64,000 nucleotides of DNA from Cytobacillus pseudoceanisediminis (GCF_023516215.1 NZ_CP097349.1:3038001-3102000); one strand, 5' to 3'. Positions 51,766 to 62,169 are shown, counted from the first letter of the stretch. Notes: generated from the letters alone by a model not told the origin. Translations and numbers: made by a program.

Positions 51766-53133
51766 CTAAAATACAAAAACATGTGCAATCAGTACAATAA
51801 CAGGTAACGTAATAACCGTTCTTTCAATAAAGATAACGAATAAATCCATAAAGCTCAGCGGAATGTTTGAACGCAGGATCAGGATCCCGATTTCAGACAT
51901 GTATACTAATTGTGTTAATGACAAGCCCGCCACGACAAATCTTGTCAGCTCGCTCTCAATCCCGCTTCCGATAACGGCAGGAAGGAACATATCAGCAAAG
52001 CCAACAAGCATAGTTTGTGCTGCTGCTCCTGCTTCCGGCAATTGCATAAACTCCAAAACAGGGATGAGCGGGTATGAAATAAACTCAAATACAGGCGTGT
52101 ATTCCGCAATAATCAGGGCTGCTGCTCCCAAGCTCATAACAAGCGGAATCAGTCCCATCCAAATATCTAAAACGGTTTCGATCCCATTGGTTAATAGCTT
52201 TTTGGGACCCGGGGCATTCCTGGCTTTATCAATTGCCTGCTCCCATCCCCATTTCAATTTCGAAACCCCTTCCGGAATGGTTTCATCAATCTGCTGTCCT
52301 ACTGGCTCATAATAGGTATCCGGCTTCCGGGATAATGGCGGAATTCTAGGCATAATCAATGCTGCCACGACACAAGCTGCAGAAACGGTTAAATAAAAGG
52401 GAATGAATAAATGCCCAAGGCCAACCACGTTCGCAACAACAAGACTGAAAGCAACTGATGCAATCGAAAAGGTCGTCGCAATGACCGCTGCTTCTCTTTT
52501 TGTATAAAAGCCTTCATCATATTGCTTCGTGGTAACCAAAACACCTACAGTTCCGGCGCCCATCCAGGACGCAAGGCAATCGATGGATGACCGTCCGGGA
52601 AGTGTAAAAAATGGTCTCATAAATTTTTGGACAAGTGCCCCAATGAATTCCATTAATCCAAATTCCACTAAAAGCGGCAGAAGGATGCCGGCAAAAAGGA
52701 ACCACGTAAGCAAAACGGGAGCCAGGTCATAAAGAACCACTCCGCCTGTATTCCGTGACCAGATAAATTCAGGCCCGATCTCAAACAAAGTCATGATTCC
52801 TGCTGCGAATCCAAGAATTCTCATGGTTAATCCAAACTTGCCGGTATCAAATAATCCTTTTAAAAACTTATTATCCAGTATAAATGCGGGTTTTGCTGCT
52901 TTTGTCAGGATGGAAAGAAAAACCGATACTCCTAAAATGAAAATGATAATGGCAGGCATCCGCTCACTGAACGCATTACCTACTAGTGATGCTAAAATAC
53001 CAACACCAATGGTTACGTCTCCCTGAAATTTAACTGGAACCAGAAATAGGAGCGACCCAATTAATGATGGAATGATAAATTTCCAATACTCTCCTGTGAC
53101 AGCCTGCGTCTTAACCCTTGTCTCAGCTTTCAT
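51766..53133 (-). CDS. YjiH-family membrane transporter (nucleoside recognition/gate domain)
   Basis: This 455-residue protein has about 11 helices. It has KFIIPSLIGSLLFLVPVKF, LPLLVEFGLMEFIGALVQKF, FTLPGRSSIDCLASWMGAGT (the gate-domain signature) and VGFADMFLPAVIGSGIESEL. The start is the ATG seven bases after AAGGAGG. The gene follows the aminotransferase by 12 bases and shares its sigma-54 promoter. Import of the amino acid or amine that the aminotransferase uses is inferred. Confidence 0.82.
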   Translation of the reverse strand: MKAETRVKTQAVTGEYWKFIIPSLIGSLLFLVPVKFQGDVTIGVGILASLVGNAFSERMPAIIIFILGVSVFLSILTKAAKPAFILDNKFLKGLFDTGKFGLTMRILGFAAGIMTLFEIGPEFIWSRNTGGVVLYDLAPVLLTWFLFAGILLPLLVEFGLMEFIGALVQKFMRPFFTLPGRSSIDCLASWMGAGTVGVLVTTKQYDEGFYTKREAAVIATTFSIASVAFSLVVANVVGLGHLFIPFYLTVSAACVVAALIMPRIPPLSRKPDTYYEPVGQQIDETIPEGVSKLKWGWEQAIDKARNAPGPKKLLTNGIETVLDIWMGLIPLVMSLGAAALIIAEYTPVFEFISYPLIPVLEFMQLPEAGAAAQTMLVGFADMFLPAVIGSGIESELTRFVVAGLSLTQLVYMSEIGILILRSNIPLSFMDLFVIFIERTVITLPVIVLIAHVFVF

Positions 53134-53145
53134 TCTCATACCTCC

Positions 53146-54465
53146 TTATGAATTGGAAACAACTGCTTCATGCTCTGTAAGTGCTTCTTCCAATACTTTC
53201 AGTCCCTGGTCGATTTGCTCCTTTGTTACGATAAGCGGCGGAATCATCCGAATCACTTCCCCTGAATTTCCGCAGAGATAGAAGAGGACGCCTTTATCAA
53301 GTGAAGAGTTCAGAATATCCATTACCGCTTTTCCATCCGGTTTTCCGGTTTGCGGATCGATTATTTCAATGCCAATCATCAGTCCCAGCCCTCTGACACT
53401 GCCAATTGCAGGATGTTCGGCTTTTAAATCCTGTAATTTCTTTAATGCATACTCTCCCATCTGCTTTGCGTTTTCCAAAAGATTCTCCGTTTTTAGTATT
53501 TCAAGAGAAGCTAAAGCTGCAGAGCAGGCAATCGGATTTCCGCCGAAGGTTGTTCCATGGGCACCCAGCGGCCATTTTTCCATCAGTTCTTTTGATGCTG
53601 CAGTTGCGCTTAACGGCAGCCCTGCCGCGATTCCTTTTGCAATCGCCATGATATCCGGCACAACATCAAATGCCTGAGCGGCAAACCATTCTCCAGTACG
53701 CCCAAAGCCTGTTTGCACTTCATCAAATATCAGCAGGATTCCATGCCGGTCACATATTTCCCTGATCTTCAGCATCCATTTCTTCGGAGGAATGATATAG
53801 CCTCCTTCTCCTAGAACCGGTTCAATGATCATGCAGGCAACCTCTTCAGGGTCCACCTGATGCTTGAACAGGGTTTCAGCATCCTTTTCCAGCTTTCTTG
53901 GGAAGTACTCCTCAGGATCTTCACCAAAAGGGCAATCGCGCTCATCCGCATATGGAAGCTGATAGGTCAGCCAGGACGGCTGCTGAAACTTGCGGTATTT
54001 GCTCTTCGATGTAGATACACTGAGTGCCCCCATCGACCTTCCATGGAAACAGCCTGTAAAGGAGACAACATAGGGCCTCCGCGTAACATACTTTGCCAAT
54101 TTAATTGCACCCTCAATTGCCTCTGTCCCGCTGTTTGCAAAGAAAAAGCAATCCAGATTTCCCGGCGTGATTTTTCCAAGTTCATCTGCGAGCCGCAAAA
54201 TTGATTCATAGATGATAACGCCTGACGGGCCGTGCACCAAATGATCTGCACTGTCTTTAATGGCCTGTACAACCTTAGGATGACGATGGCCAACATTCTC
54301 CACTGCAATTCCTGATGTAAAATCCAAATACTCTTTTCCGTCGACTCCGTAGTAATAGCAGCCTTCCGCCTTGACCACCGGCAAATTCGGGTGGTCCTTT
54401 GCCATGCTTGGTGCCAATAAGTTTGAAATATTTCCGACAAGATGACTCCAATTTTCTTCGTTCAT
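53146..54465 (-). CDS. class III (GabT-type) aminotransferase
   Basis: This 439-residue PLP enzyme has the class III motifs [50 protein letters not shown] (PLP-binding Asp) and [16 protein letters not shown] (Schiff-base Lys). [15 protein letters not shown] and [10 protein letters not shown] are conserved. The start has AGGAGGGG upstream. It probably transaminates gamma-aminobutyrate or another omega-amino acid. It is the first gene of an operon with the YjiH transporter, behind a consensus sigma-54 promoter and next to a sigma-54 activator. Confidence 0.9.
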   Translation of the reverse strand: MNEENWSHLVGNISNLLAPSMAKDHPNLPVVKAEGCYYYGVDGKEYLDFTSGIAVENVGHRHPKVVQAIKDSADHLVHGPSGVIIYESILRLADELGKITPGNLDCFFFANSGTEAIEGAIKLAKYVTRRPYVVSFTGCFHGRSMGALSVSTSKSKYRKFQQPSWLTYQLPYADERDCPFGEDPEEYFPRKLEKDAETLFKHQVDPEEVACMIIEPVLGEGGYIIPPKKWMLKIREICDRHGILLIFDEVQTGFGRTGEWFAAQAFDVVPDIMAIAKGIAAGLPLSATAASKELMEKWPLGAHGTTFGGNPIACSAALASLEILKTENLLENAKQMGEYALKKLQDLKAEHPAIGSVRGLGLMIGIEIIDPQTGKPDGKAVMDILNSSLDKGVLFYLCGNSGEVIRMIPPLIVTKEQIDQGLKVLEEALTEHEAVVSNS

Positions 54466-54526
54466 ACTAACCCCTCCTGAATCCTGCATAAGATGTAAAT
54501 GCTATATTTGCTCTGCTATTCTTTAA

Positions 54527-54542
54527 TGCAATATTCATGCCA
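54527..54542 (-). promoter_or_regulatory. sigma-54 (SigL) -24/-12 promoter
   Basis: On the minus strand TTGGCATGAATATTGCA matches YTGGCAYRN4TTGCW at every defined base, with GG and GC ten apart. It lies just after the activator gene stop and about 60 bases before the aminotransferase start. Confidence 0.88.
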
Positions 54543-54551
54543 AAGTATGTA

Positions 54552-55926
54552 TTAACAATCATATTTTTTTAATTTTCTTACTACTGAAGGCTGACTGATC
54601 CCCAGGGCCCCCGCTATTTCAGTAGTGGTTCGGTAACGCTTCCTTGCATTGATTAATACTTTCCTCTCTACATCTTCCAAAATAGCAGGAAGAGATTGCC
54701 CCTCAAAATCTATAAAACCATCTTTTTTCCTTGCATATGGTATTCATAAGGCAGGTCCTCTTTCGTGATCATCAGGCTGGTGCTTGTCACGATAAGGCGT
54801 TCCATCAGGTTTTCAAGTTCTCTTACGTTTCCCTTCCATTCCAGCTGCAGTAAGTGATCGACCAGGGGTCTTTCCAGCTGCCTTTCCCGATTATGCCGTT
54901 TGGAGATAGAGTGGAGAAAATAATGAATGAGCGCAAACAAATCCTCTTTCCTCTCCCTTAAAGGCGGTATCTTCAATGGCACCACGTTCAGCCGGAAGAA
55001 TAAGTCCTGCCTGAAATCCTTGGATTCAACTGCTTTCTCGAGATCTTTATTTGTAGCCGCAAGGAGCCGAAAGTCTGCCTGAACAGGCTTTGTTCCTCCC
55101 ACTCTATAAAACTGCTTGTCTTGTATGAATTTCAGCAGCTTTGCCTGCAGATGGGCTGAAAGTTCGCCAATTTCATCAAGAAATAGCGTGCCTCCTTTTG
55201 CCATTTCAGCAAATCCCATTTTTCCTTTATTCTTTGCCCCTGTAAAAGCACCGCCTTCATACCCGAAAAACTCAGCTTCAAAGATGGATTCTGGAATGGC
55301 ACTGCAGTTTACTTCTATGAACGGTCCGTCTTTTCTCGTACTGTTTTGATGAATCCATTTGGCGAGAGCCGATTTTCCGACACCAGATTCACCCAGGAGC
55401 AGGACTGTGACATCTACATCCCGGATTCTTCTGATGGTTTCGGCTATATTTTTCATCGCCAGACTGTCAGCTATCATGCCATCCAATTTGATGCTCTTAT
55501 TGCGCAGGAGATCCAGCTCGCTCTTCACCCTTGCCATTTCTTCTTCGACACTGTTCAGGTATTCTTTTATAACAAGAAGCTCTGAAACATCGTAGGAATA
55601 GCTGACAATATGTTCGATTTTTCCAGTTTCATTGAATACGGGAATACCAGTAACCAGGATCTTTTTTCCTGAGCCGGCTTTTTGCACTAGAATGACTTTT
55701 TCTTTTTCTTTAATACTTCAGGAGTAATCGCAGGCTTGAAGACCCCTTTTCTTTCCAGATCATAAACAGATTCGCCGAGTAGAGATTCCGGTTCAACGCC
55801 ATAATGACTGCCGCTGCCTTTACTGACTTTTATAATTATGCCGTCTGCATTAGTAACCATAATGTCTTCTTCCATTGAAGATATGACTTCTTTGTCATTA
55901 TTCCAATCCATGAAAAAGCTGTTCAT
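54552..55926 (-). CDS. sigma-54-dependent transcriptional activator, RocR/GabR-type (two frameshifts)
   Basis: About 458 residues after repair. PAS sensor (MVTNADGIIIKVSKGSGSHY), then an AAA+ domain with Walker A LLGESGVGKSALAKWI, the sigma-54-contacting GAFTGA loop in YEGGAFTGAKNKGK, and Walker B GGTLFLDEIGEL. A Fis-type HTH (TTTEIAGALGISQPSVVRKL) ends the protein. The frame breaks at runs of A, at 55697-55701 (PAS region) and 54723-54728 (before the HTH); each needs one more A. GGAGG precedes the ATG. It probably activates the adjacent -24/-12 promoter in response to an amino-acid signal. Confidence 0.88.
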
Positions 55927-56118
55927 TTGGGTCCTCCGAAAAAATTATTCAATATTGAATAGCGGTTCTTCTTTTGAAAGATCTTATTATTAAAAGAAAA
56001 TCTCGTGAAATTATTCAGATTTAAATAATTATTCAAATTTGTATATTACTATACAGGAAATAGATGAAAACTGAAAGGTTTATTTGAAAAAAATTTATAT
56101 TCATTCGATAAAATGCAT

Positions 56119-56150
56119 AAAAAAAGGCTAACTCATTTGTTAGCCTTAAC
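56119..56150 (-). terminator. ABC-F gene terminator
   Basis: On the minus strand AAGGCTAAC and GTTAGCCTT pair around AAATGA, followed by TTTTT. Confidence 0.85.
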
Positions 56151-56156
56151 TTTTCT

Positions 56157-58036
56157 TTATAAAATAGCATCCAATTTCCTGTACAGCTCTTCCCTCTTCT
56201 TTTCAAGCTCTTCTTTTTCATTATAAAATGTTTGCAGTTTCTCCAGGTCCATTTCCGATTCCAGAACCGTTTCTAATTTCATAAGAGTTGTTTCAAGTTG
56301 TTCAATTGCGTTTTCCAATTCCTCTGTTTCCTGCACTTTATCCTTTTTTTCGGAGAAACAGCTGCTATTTTAGCCTTTTTCACAGGAGGAACTTCCATCA
56401 CTGCTCTCCACTTCTCATCCATTTTCTTTCTGGCCCGATCATAATTCCCTTCATAGTAATGAAGTTCTTTTTGATCAATCCAGTATATTTTGCTGAATAT
56501 TCGATTGATAAAGTAACGATCATGGGAGACAGCCAAAATGGTTCCATTGAATTCTTCCAATGCCTCTTCGAGTACCTCTCTAGATTCGATATCAAGATGA
56601 TTGGTCGGTTCATCAAGAATAAGAAAGTTAATGTCCCTGTGCATAAGCTGAGCCAAACGAAGCCTCATTTTTTCACCGCCGCTCAATTGTGAAACTTTAC
56701 GAAAAACAGTGTAGCCATAAAAGAGGAAACCGGCCAGAATATGGCGTGCCTCTCCCTCTGTTACAGCAAGCCCTTCCCTAAAGGCATCAATCACCGATTG
56801 ATCATCTGCATCTGCGAAAACATGCTGTGACAAATAGCCGACTTTCAGGTTGCTCCCTCTGCGAATTTCCCCTGCATCAGGTTCTAGCTCTCCCAGGATC
56901 ATTTTGACCAAAGTCGATTTTCCAGTCCCATTATCCCCCACAATAGCTGTCCGGTCGCGGAATTGGATGTGTATGCTGACGTTTTGGAATAAGTGCTTAC
57001 TCCCAAAAGACTTGCTTACTTCTTTCATCAAGACCACATCTTTTCCGCTCCGTTCAGATGCTTCAAGATCCATATTCATTTTTTTGCGGTTTAATACAGG
57101 CCGGTCCAGCTTCTCCATCCGATGGAGGGCTTTTTCCATGCTGCTTGCCCGTTTATGAAGGCCCGCGTTAGGCGGAGTGCATTGATTGGCCCACTCTCTT
57201 AACCTCTTGATGGCTTCCTTCATCTTCTTGATTTTCTTTTGCTGCTCCTCATATTGCTGAAACTCTCTCATTAGCCTTTCTTCTTTCTCTTTTACAAAGC
57301 CTGAATAGTTTGTCTGGTAAAGAGTGATCTCTCCACCTTCCAAATCCAGAATCCTGCCGGCCGTTTCATCTAAAAAATAGCGATCATGTGAAATGAGCAC
57401 TACTGTCCCTTCATAATTCTTTATAAAATCAGCCAGCCATTCCACTGCCTTAATATCCAGGTGGTTGGTCGGCTCATCCAGCAGAAGCAGATTCGGGCTT
57501 TTCAGGAGCATGTGGGCGAGACATACCTTTGTTTTTTCACCACCGCTTAGAATGCTGAAATCCTTGTTCAGAAGACTGCTGATATCAAGGCCATTTGAGA
57601 TGCGTTCTATCTGGCTATCCATTTCATAACCATTGTTCAGTGCAAACTGATCCTGCAGCTCTCCATACTCTCCAATAAGTTTATTTAATTGATCCGGAAC
57701 ATTTTCATTTGCCAATTGCTGTTCCATTTTCTTCATTGTTTTTTCCATCTCCAGCAGATAAGTAAAAGCTGTTTTTAAAACATCAATTGCCTTCATACCT
57801 GCCGGATAGTCCGGAATTTGTGCCAGATAGCCAATCTCACACCCCTTTCGCCAATGAATCTTGCCTGTATCCGGGACTTCTGCTCCAGCCAGCAATTTAA
57901 ACAGAGTCGTTTTTCCGCTTCCATTTCTTCCTGTCAAACCAACCCTGTCCCTCTCATGAATTTCAAAGCATATATTTTCAAACACGGTATTTCCGCCGTA
58001 ACTTTTTCCGACTTGCTGTGCGCTGCATGCGATCAT
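56157..58036 (-). CDS. ABC-F family ATP-binding protein (frameshifted near C-terminus)
   Basis: About 626 residues after repair. Two ABC ATPase domains without membrane segments: Walker A GRNGSGKTTLFKLLAG and GDNGTGKSTLVKMILG, LSGGEKTKVCLAHMLL and LSGGEKMRLRLAQLMH signatures, LLLDEPTNHLDI and FLILDEPTNHLDI Walker B. A Lys-rich inter-domain linker follows the first ATPase. One more A in the run at 56344-56350 adds a C-terminal coiled coil (EELENAIEQLETTLMKLETV) as in YfmR/Uup-type proteins. These act on the ribosome in translation rescue or antibiotic protection. The start has GGAGG upstream; the leader looks like an attenuator. Confidence 0.9.
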
Positions 58037-58069
58037 AGATATTTCCTCCAAATTTATAAAAATATACAT

Positions 58070-58100
58070 AAAAAAGCCATAGGAAACATACTCCTATGGC
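58070..58100 (-). terminator. attenuator-like terminator in ABC-F leader
   Basis: On the minus strand CCATAGGA and TCCTATGG pair around GTATGTT, followed by CTTTTTT. It lies 34 bases upstream of the ABC-F start codon, so it is inside the leader, not at the end of a gene. Confidence 0.8.
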
Positions 58101-58300
58101 CTGGGTAAAATCTGATAAAATGAAGCTTTCACTGGACGATTTTCTGCTCACAGTTAGCTGTACGGCAATGCGCCGGCCACTCAGCTGCTGCCAAAATGCG
58201 GCTGCTTTATACTGAGTTCATTTAATCGGACTTTTATCGGAAGCTTGGTGCAACAAGATTTCTTAATCTTGCTGCAAAGCTAACCGCAATGAAACGGGAT

Positions 58301-58327
58301 AAAAAAAGAGAGCTTGAAGAAGCTCCC
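58301..58327 (-). terminator. second leader terminator after the upstream ORF
   Basis: On the minus strand GAGCTT and AAGCTC pair around CTTC, followed by seven T. It ends 37 bases after the stop of the 44-codon frame. Confidence 0.75.
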
Positions 58328-58363
58328 TTCACCGTTCTATATAATGGCGTAAAAGAGATGTTC

Positions 58364-58498
58364 TCACTGTTTTGTTTTCATATAAAATTTGCTAAAAAAG
58401 GACAGACTTGTCCCGTTAACAGCAAAACCATGAAAAATCGCACGGTAAATTGTCAGGAATTCAATCCATTCACCTCGTGCCAAAACAGTTCCACTCAT
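58364..58498 (-). CDS. 44-residue upstream ORF in the ABC-F leader
   Basis: The frame begins MSGTVLARGEWIEFLTIYRA and ends KFYMKTKQ. GGAGGTGGAGAAG lies before the ATG. It is followed by two terminators before the ABC-F gene. It could be a leader peptide whose stalled translation lets transcription pass, as known for several ABC-F resistance genes. It could equally be an independent small protein; no homologue is recognised. Confidence 0.5.
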   Translation of the reverse strand: MSGTVLARGEWIEFLTIYRAIFHGFAVNGTSLSFFSKFYMKTKQ

Positions 58499-58590
58499 CT
58501 CTTCTCCACCTCCATTTCAAATAAGTTAGTTTTATTTTAATATTTCTTCAATTTAAAAGCAATGGGTATTTTTCCAGCATAATGAGCGCT

Positions 58591-58623
58591 AAAAAAGGAA
58601 GCCTTTAGTGCGGGCTTCCTTTT
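58591..58623 (-). terminator. CDF gene terminator
   Basis: AAAGGAAGCC and GGCTTCCTTT pair around TTTAGTGCG; T-rich on both sides, downstream of the CDF stop. Confidence 0.78.
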
Positions 58624-58628
58624 CAATA

Positions 58629-59579
58629 TTATTTCCACGTCTGGATTTGATCTGTCTCAAGAATACCAAGTGTTACATCACTGATATCAGGGTCATCAAG
58701 CAGCTGATCTCTAACACCAATTTTTATATCATCCGCATCGGCAAGCGTGAGGCCTTCGACCAGCTCAATGTAACCTTCCACATGATATCTTCTTCCCTCC
58801 TGAATCAGCCGCAGCTGTTTAATATCCACGACCTGAGGATCTCCGAGAATAATTTGGGCGATACGGTCTTCAATATCTTTTGGTGCCGCTACACCAATCA
58901 GGCCTAGCGTATTTTCAAATCCGATTTTTACAGCGATCCCCACCAAAAGCAGTCCAATTAAAATTGTGCCGACTCCATCCAGGAAGTAAAGTCCTGTAAA
59001 ATGAGCAATTAATATCGAAACAAGGGCAAGCAAGGCGCCAAATGTCGCAATAATATCTTCATAAAAGACCAGCCGTGTTGGAGGGGAGGCTAGCCTGACA
59101 TTTTTAAAGGCAACAGGAACAATGCCAAATCCTTTGGCAGGATTCCTGGTTTCATGGCCGATTTCCTTCATGGCTTTTAATAAAATAAAACCATCGACAG
59201 CAACGGCAAGAAGCATAACTCCTACATTGAGCCAGAGGTCGGTTGATTCCTTTGGATGCTGAATCAATTCCCAGCCTTTATGTATCGTTTCATAGGCCAT
59301 GATGGAAATAACGATAACAGCAATTAATACGAACAGGTTGATCACCCGGCCAAATCCTGTGGGGAACCTTTTGGTTGGCGCCTTTTCGGCAAGCGCACTG
59401 CCAAAAAACACAAACCCCTGGTTCAGTGCATCAGCAAGGGAATGGAGGGTTGTGGCAAGCATGGCCCCGCTGCCGCTTGCAAAAGCTGCCAGCCCTTTAG
59501 CAATCGCCAGTGCCGTATTTCCGATTGCTGCCATTCCCGATGATTTATTTCCTTTTTTCAATAAAGCAATCACAGACAT
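58629..59579 (-). CDS. cation diffusion facilitator family transporter
   Basis: This 316-residue protein has six helices. TTLHSLADALNQGFVFFG has the CDF HSxxD metal site in helix 2, and FYEDIIATFGALLALVSILI in helix 5 provides the second ligand pair. A C-terminal cytoplasmic domain follows (VDIKQLRLIQEGRRYHVEGY). It exports divalent metals such as Zn2+, Mn2+ or Fe2+; the specificity is unknown. GGCGGTGATG precedes the ATG. Confidence 0.9.
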   Translation of the reverse strand: MSVIALLKKGNKSSGMAAIGNTALAIAKGLAAFASGSGAMLATTLHSLADALNQGFVFFGSALAEKAPTKRFPTGFGRVINLFVLIAVIVISIMAYETIHKGWELIQHPKESTDLWLNVGVMLLAVAVDGFILLKAMKEIGHETRNPAKGFGIVPVAFKNVRLASPPTRLVFYEDIIATFGALLALVSILIAHFTGLYFLDGVGTILIGLLLVGIAVKIGFENTLGLIGVAAPKDIEDRIAQIILGDPQVVDIKQLRLIQEGRRYHVEGYIELVEGLTLADADDIKIGVRDQLLDDPDISDVTLGILETDQIQTWK

Positions 59580-59671
59580 TTCATCACCGCCAAATTTTTT
59601 TGTTTGGTTTTATTGTTACCCTCATGAACAGATTCTGAATCATTTTTTTCTGGTTCATCATTCAGGCAAAA

Positions 59672-59700
59672 TAAAAAGAGCTAATATCACAATTAGCTCT
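59672..59700 (-). terminator. liaFSR terminator
   Basis: AAGAGCTAAT and ATTAGCTCT pair around ATCACA, followed on the minus strand by TTTTT. Confidence 0.82.
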
Positions 59701-59708
59701 CCAGAACA

Positions 59709-60341
59709 TTATTTAACCAGCGAGTGCTTGAAGGCATAAATGACTGCCTGGGTTCTGTCCTGCACCTGCAGCTTGCTTAATATATTGCTTACATGTGTTT
59801 TGACTGTTTTTAAGGCAATGAAAAGTTCGTCGGCGATGTCCTGATTCGTTTTGCCTTGTGTCATTAAAAGAAGGATTTCCATCTCGCGGCTTGTCAGCTC
59901 TTCATGGGGCAGCTGGTGATTTTTCTGCCTCATTTTCACCATCATTTTGCCGGTCACTTCCGGTTCCAGCACCGATTGTCCATGATAGGTCGAACGGACT
60001 GCCTCAGCTATCTCACTGGCTTTCGAGGTTTTCAGCATATAGCTTGTCGCCCCTGCCTCCAAAGCCGGATAAACCTTTTCATCATCAAGGAAGCTTGTCA
60101 CAATAATGATCTTAGCTTCCGGCCATTTCTCGATGATTCTTCTTGTCGCTTCAATACCATCCATTTCTTTCATAACAAGATCCATCAAAATGATATCCGG
60201 CCTCAATTCGAGTGCCAGATCAATAGCTGTTTTCCCGTTATCCGCTTCTCCTATAACCTCAATATCCGGCTGTGCCGTAAGGTAGGAAGACACTCCAATC
60301 CGAACCATTTCATGGTCATCCACAAATAAAACTTTAATCAT
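59709..60341 (-). CDS. liaR: response regulator LiaR
   Basis: This 210-residue NarL-type regulator has a receiver domain ([19 protein letters not shown], phospho-Asp in [10 protein letters not shown]) and a C-terminal LuxR helix-turn-helix ([36 protein letters not shown]). The start is the ATG after GAGGGTGAGG. It is the last gene of liaFSR, and activates lia genes on cell-envelope antibiotic stress in B. subtilis. Confidence 0.95.
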   Translation of the reverse strand: MIKVLFVDDHEMVRIGVSSYLTAQPDIEVIGEADNGKTAIDLALELRPDIILMDLVMKEMDGIEATRRIIEKWPEAKIIIVTSFLDDEKVYPALEAGATSYMLKTSKASEIAEAVRSTYHGQSVLEPEVTGKMMVKMRQKNHQLPHEELTSREMEILLLMTQGKTNQDIADELFIALKTVKTHVSNILSKLQVQDRTQAVIYAFKHSLVK

Positions 60342-60386
60342 TGGCCTCACCCTCAGAATTTAGTCTTGCCTAACAGCAGACATTAT

Positions 60387-61403
60387 TTACATAATCGGAA
60401 CCTTAACTTCAAGACGGGTTCCTTTGTTTCTTACACTGATGATTTTCATGCTTCCGCCAACTTCAGCGGCACGTTCATACATGTTCTGCAAACCGTAGGA
60501 GCCAGCCCTCGTCTCCTCTACATCAAAACCGACTCCATCATCAGCTACACGGAGTATGGCATAATCATCTCTTTGAATCAGGAGCACTTCAAGGTTTTGC
60601 GATTTGGAATGGCGGAGTGTATTGGACACCGCTTCTTGGAGGATGCGGAATAGGTGGTCTTCCACCCCTTTATCAAGCGGAAAATCCTCTACCTTCCATT
60701 CAATCTCCATCGCTACTTTTTGAAGCAATTCGACCAGAAGCTCTTCAATTCCTTCCTGCAGGCTTTTGCCCTTAAGGGCCGCTGGACGAAGGTGCAGCAG
60801 CAGGGCTCGCATTTCCAGCTGTGATTGATGGATCATTTCTTCCACCATTTTCAGCTGCTTTGCCTGCCTTTCTTCCGGATCCTGCTGGGTTTCAGTAATC
60901 GCAGACATCATCATGGATGCTGCAAACAGCTGCTGGCTGACAGAATCGTGAAGCTCGCGTGCAAGCCTGTTCCGTTCCTGGGAAACAATTTCCTGCATCC
61001 TGTTCTCGAAATCTTCCGCTTTTTCATTTGCCAGCTTTTGAGAAATCTTTGCCTGATCTGCCATATGCTGTTGAATCTTCTCGGCCCTGACTGCTATGGA
61101 ATGCAATTCTTTACCTGTTTCCTGCACATCCAATTGACGGCCTTCCTCCACCTGGTGGAGCATTGTATCTACGGCAAAAAGCTGCCGGCGCCAGTAAATG
61201 CCTGACAATAATCCAAAAATCAGGCCAAGAGCCAGGCTTACGCTCGGCACAAATAGGATAAACGGAATATCGAGTATTTCCGTTTCCCACAGATCCCGCC
61301 ATCCGGGAATGGGAAACATCGTAAAAAAAGAAGCTGTCAAAACAGCAAGAATACAAAGGGACATGCCCGCTCCCCATGCAATTTGCCGCTGAATGATACT
61401 CAT
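60387..61403 (-). CDS. liaS: sensor histidine kinase LiaS
   Basis: This 338-residue kinase has two N-terminal membrane helices with a short extracellular loop (an intramembrane-sensing layout), then a HAMP-like stretch. The HisKA_3 box with the phospho-His is RNRLARELHDSVSQQLFAAS, and the ATPase domain contains RVADDGVGFDVEE and GLQNMYERA. Its start overlaps the liaF stop (ATGA). Confidence 0.95.
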   Translation of the reverse strand: MSIIQRQIAWGAGMSLCILAVLTASFFTMFPIPGWRDLWETEILDIPFILFVPSVSLALGLIFGLLSGIYWRRQLFAVDTMLHQVEEGRQLDVQETGKELHSIAVRAEKIQQHMADQAKISQKLANEKAEDFENRMQEIVSQERNRLARELHDSVSQQLFAASMMMSAITETQQDPEERQAKQLKMVEEMIHQSQLEMRALLLHLRPAALKGKSLQEGIEELLVELLQKVAMEIEWKVEDFPLDKGVEDHLFRILQEAVSNTLRHSKSQNLEVLLIQRDDYAILRVADDGVGFDVEETRAGSYGLQNMYERAAEVGGSMKIISVRNKGTRLEVKVPIM

Positions 61404-62134
61404 ACGCGCTTCACCTCGATATCCCCTACTGCAAGTGAAGTGAAAATCTTAACGCGCTGTCCTGATTGATCATAGCCGGGAGTCTGAAGCTGAAGGAGCT
61501 GGTTAAACATCTTTGATTCCTCGTGCTCTAATATTCTGGCCTTACCCACAATAGCTGAATGGCTGACACTAACCTCAACGTCATAGGGAACAAGCACCTG
61601 CACGTTTCCGATGAAGTTCCGGATGAAAATAACGGTTTCTCCCTTGGGAATAACCGTATAGCTTAAATCTATGACCGTATCACCAATACCGGTCTGGATA
61701 TTGATATCATTCCATTCGTATACTTGCTCAGGTGTTTTTTGCTGGCCGACAAATATATTGGAAAAAAGAGGACTCTTCTTTATGACTGTTTCTTTCTGGA
61801 GATTTACTGCCGGTTCATTGAACTCCGGCTGAATCCGTTTAGGATCCTTTTTGGACTGCCCAAACTGAATCAGCAGGTGAATCAAAATCGCCAGGAGGAA
61901 AAATTTCAGCGTCATCATGCTGAAAATATTGATGAGCAGAAAAATTAGCCCCAGCCAGAAAAGCCATTTTCCGGAGCTCTTAGGCATCCTCTTCCTTCCG
62001 ATATATACCATTCCAATTGGCACAAGAAGAGAGAATATCACACCGCTATTAAAAAAGGCTATTTCCACAAAGAGAAAGACAATGCCCAATATGATAATCC
62101 AGCTCATATAATCGCTTTTGTTGTTAATGTTCAT
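61400..62134 (-). CDS. liaF: LiaF, inhibitor of LiaRS
   Basis: This 244-residue membrane protein has four N-terminal helices (SWIIILGIVFLFVEIAFF onward) and a cytoplasmic beta domain (NDINIQTGIGDTVIDLSYTV, GETVIFIRNFIGNVQVLVPY). The start is the ATG after AAAAGGGGG. LiaF keeps LiaS inactive without stress. Overlaps liaS by 4 bases. A repeat element lies just upstream. Confidence 0.93.
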   Translation of the reverse strand: MNINNKSDYMSWIIILGIVFLFVEIAFFNSGVIFSLLVPIGMVYIGRKRMPKSSGKWLFWLGLIFLLINIFSMMTLKFFLLAILIHLLIQFGQSKKDPKRIQPEFNEPAVNLQKETVIKKSPLFSNIFVGQQKTPEQVYEWNDINIQTGIGDTVIDLSYTVIPKGETVIFIRNFIGNVQVLVPYDVEVSVSHSAIVGKARILEHEESKMFNQLLQLQTPGYDQSGQRVKIFTSLAVGDIEVKRV

Positions 62135-62169
62135 GTGGCATCCCCCTTTTGTGTATATGGAATGATAAG

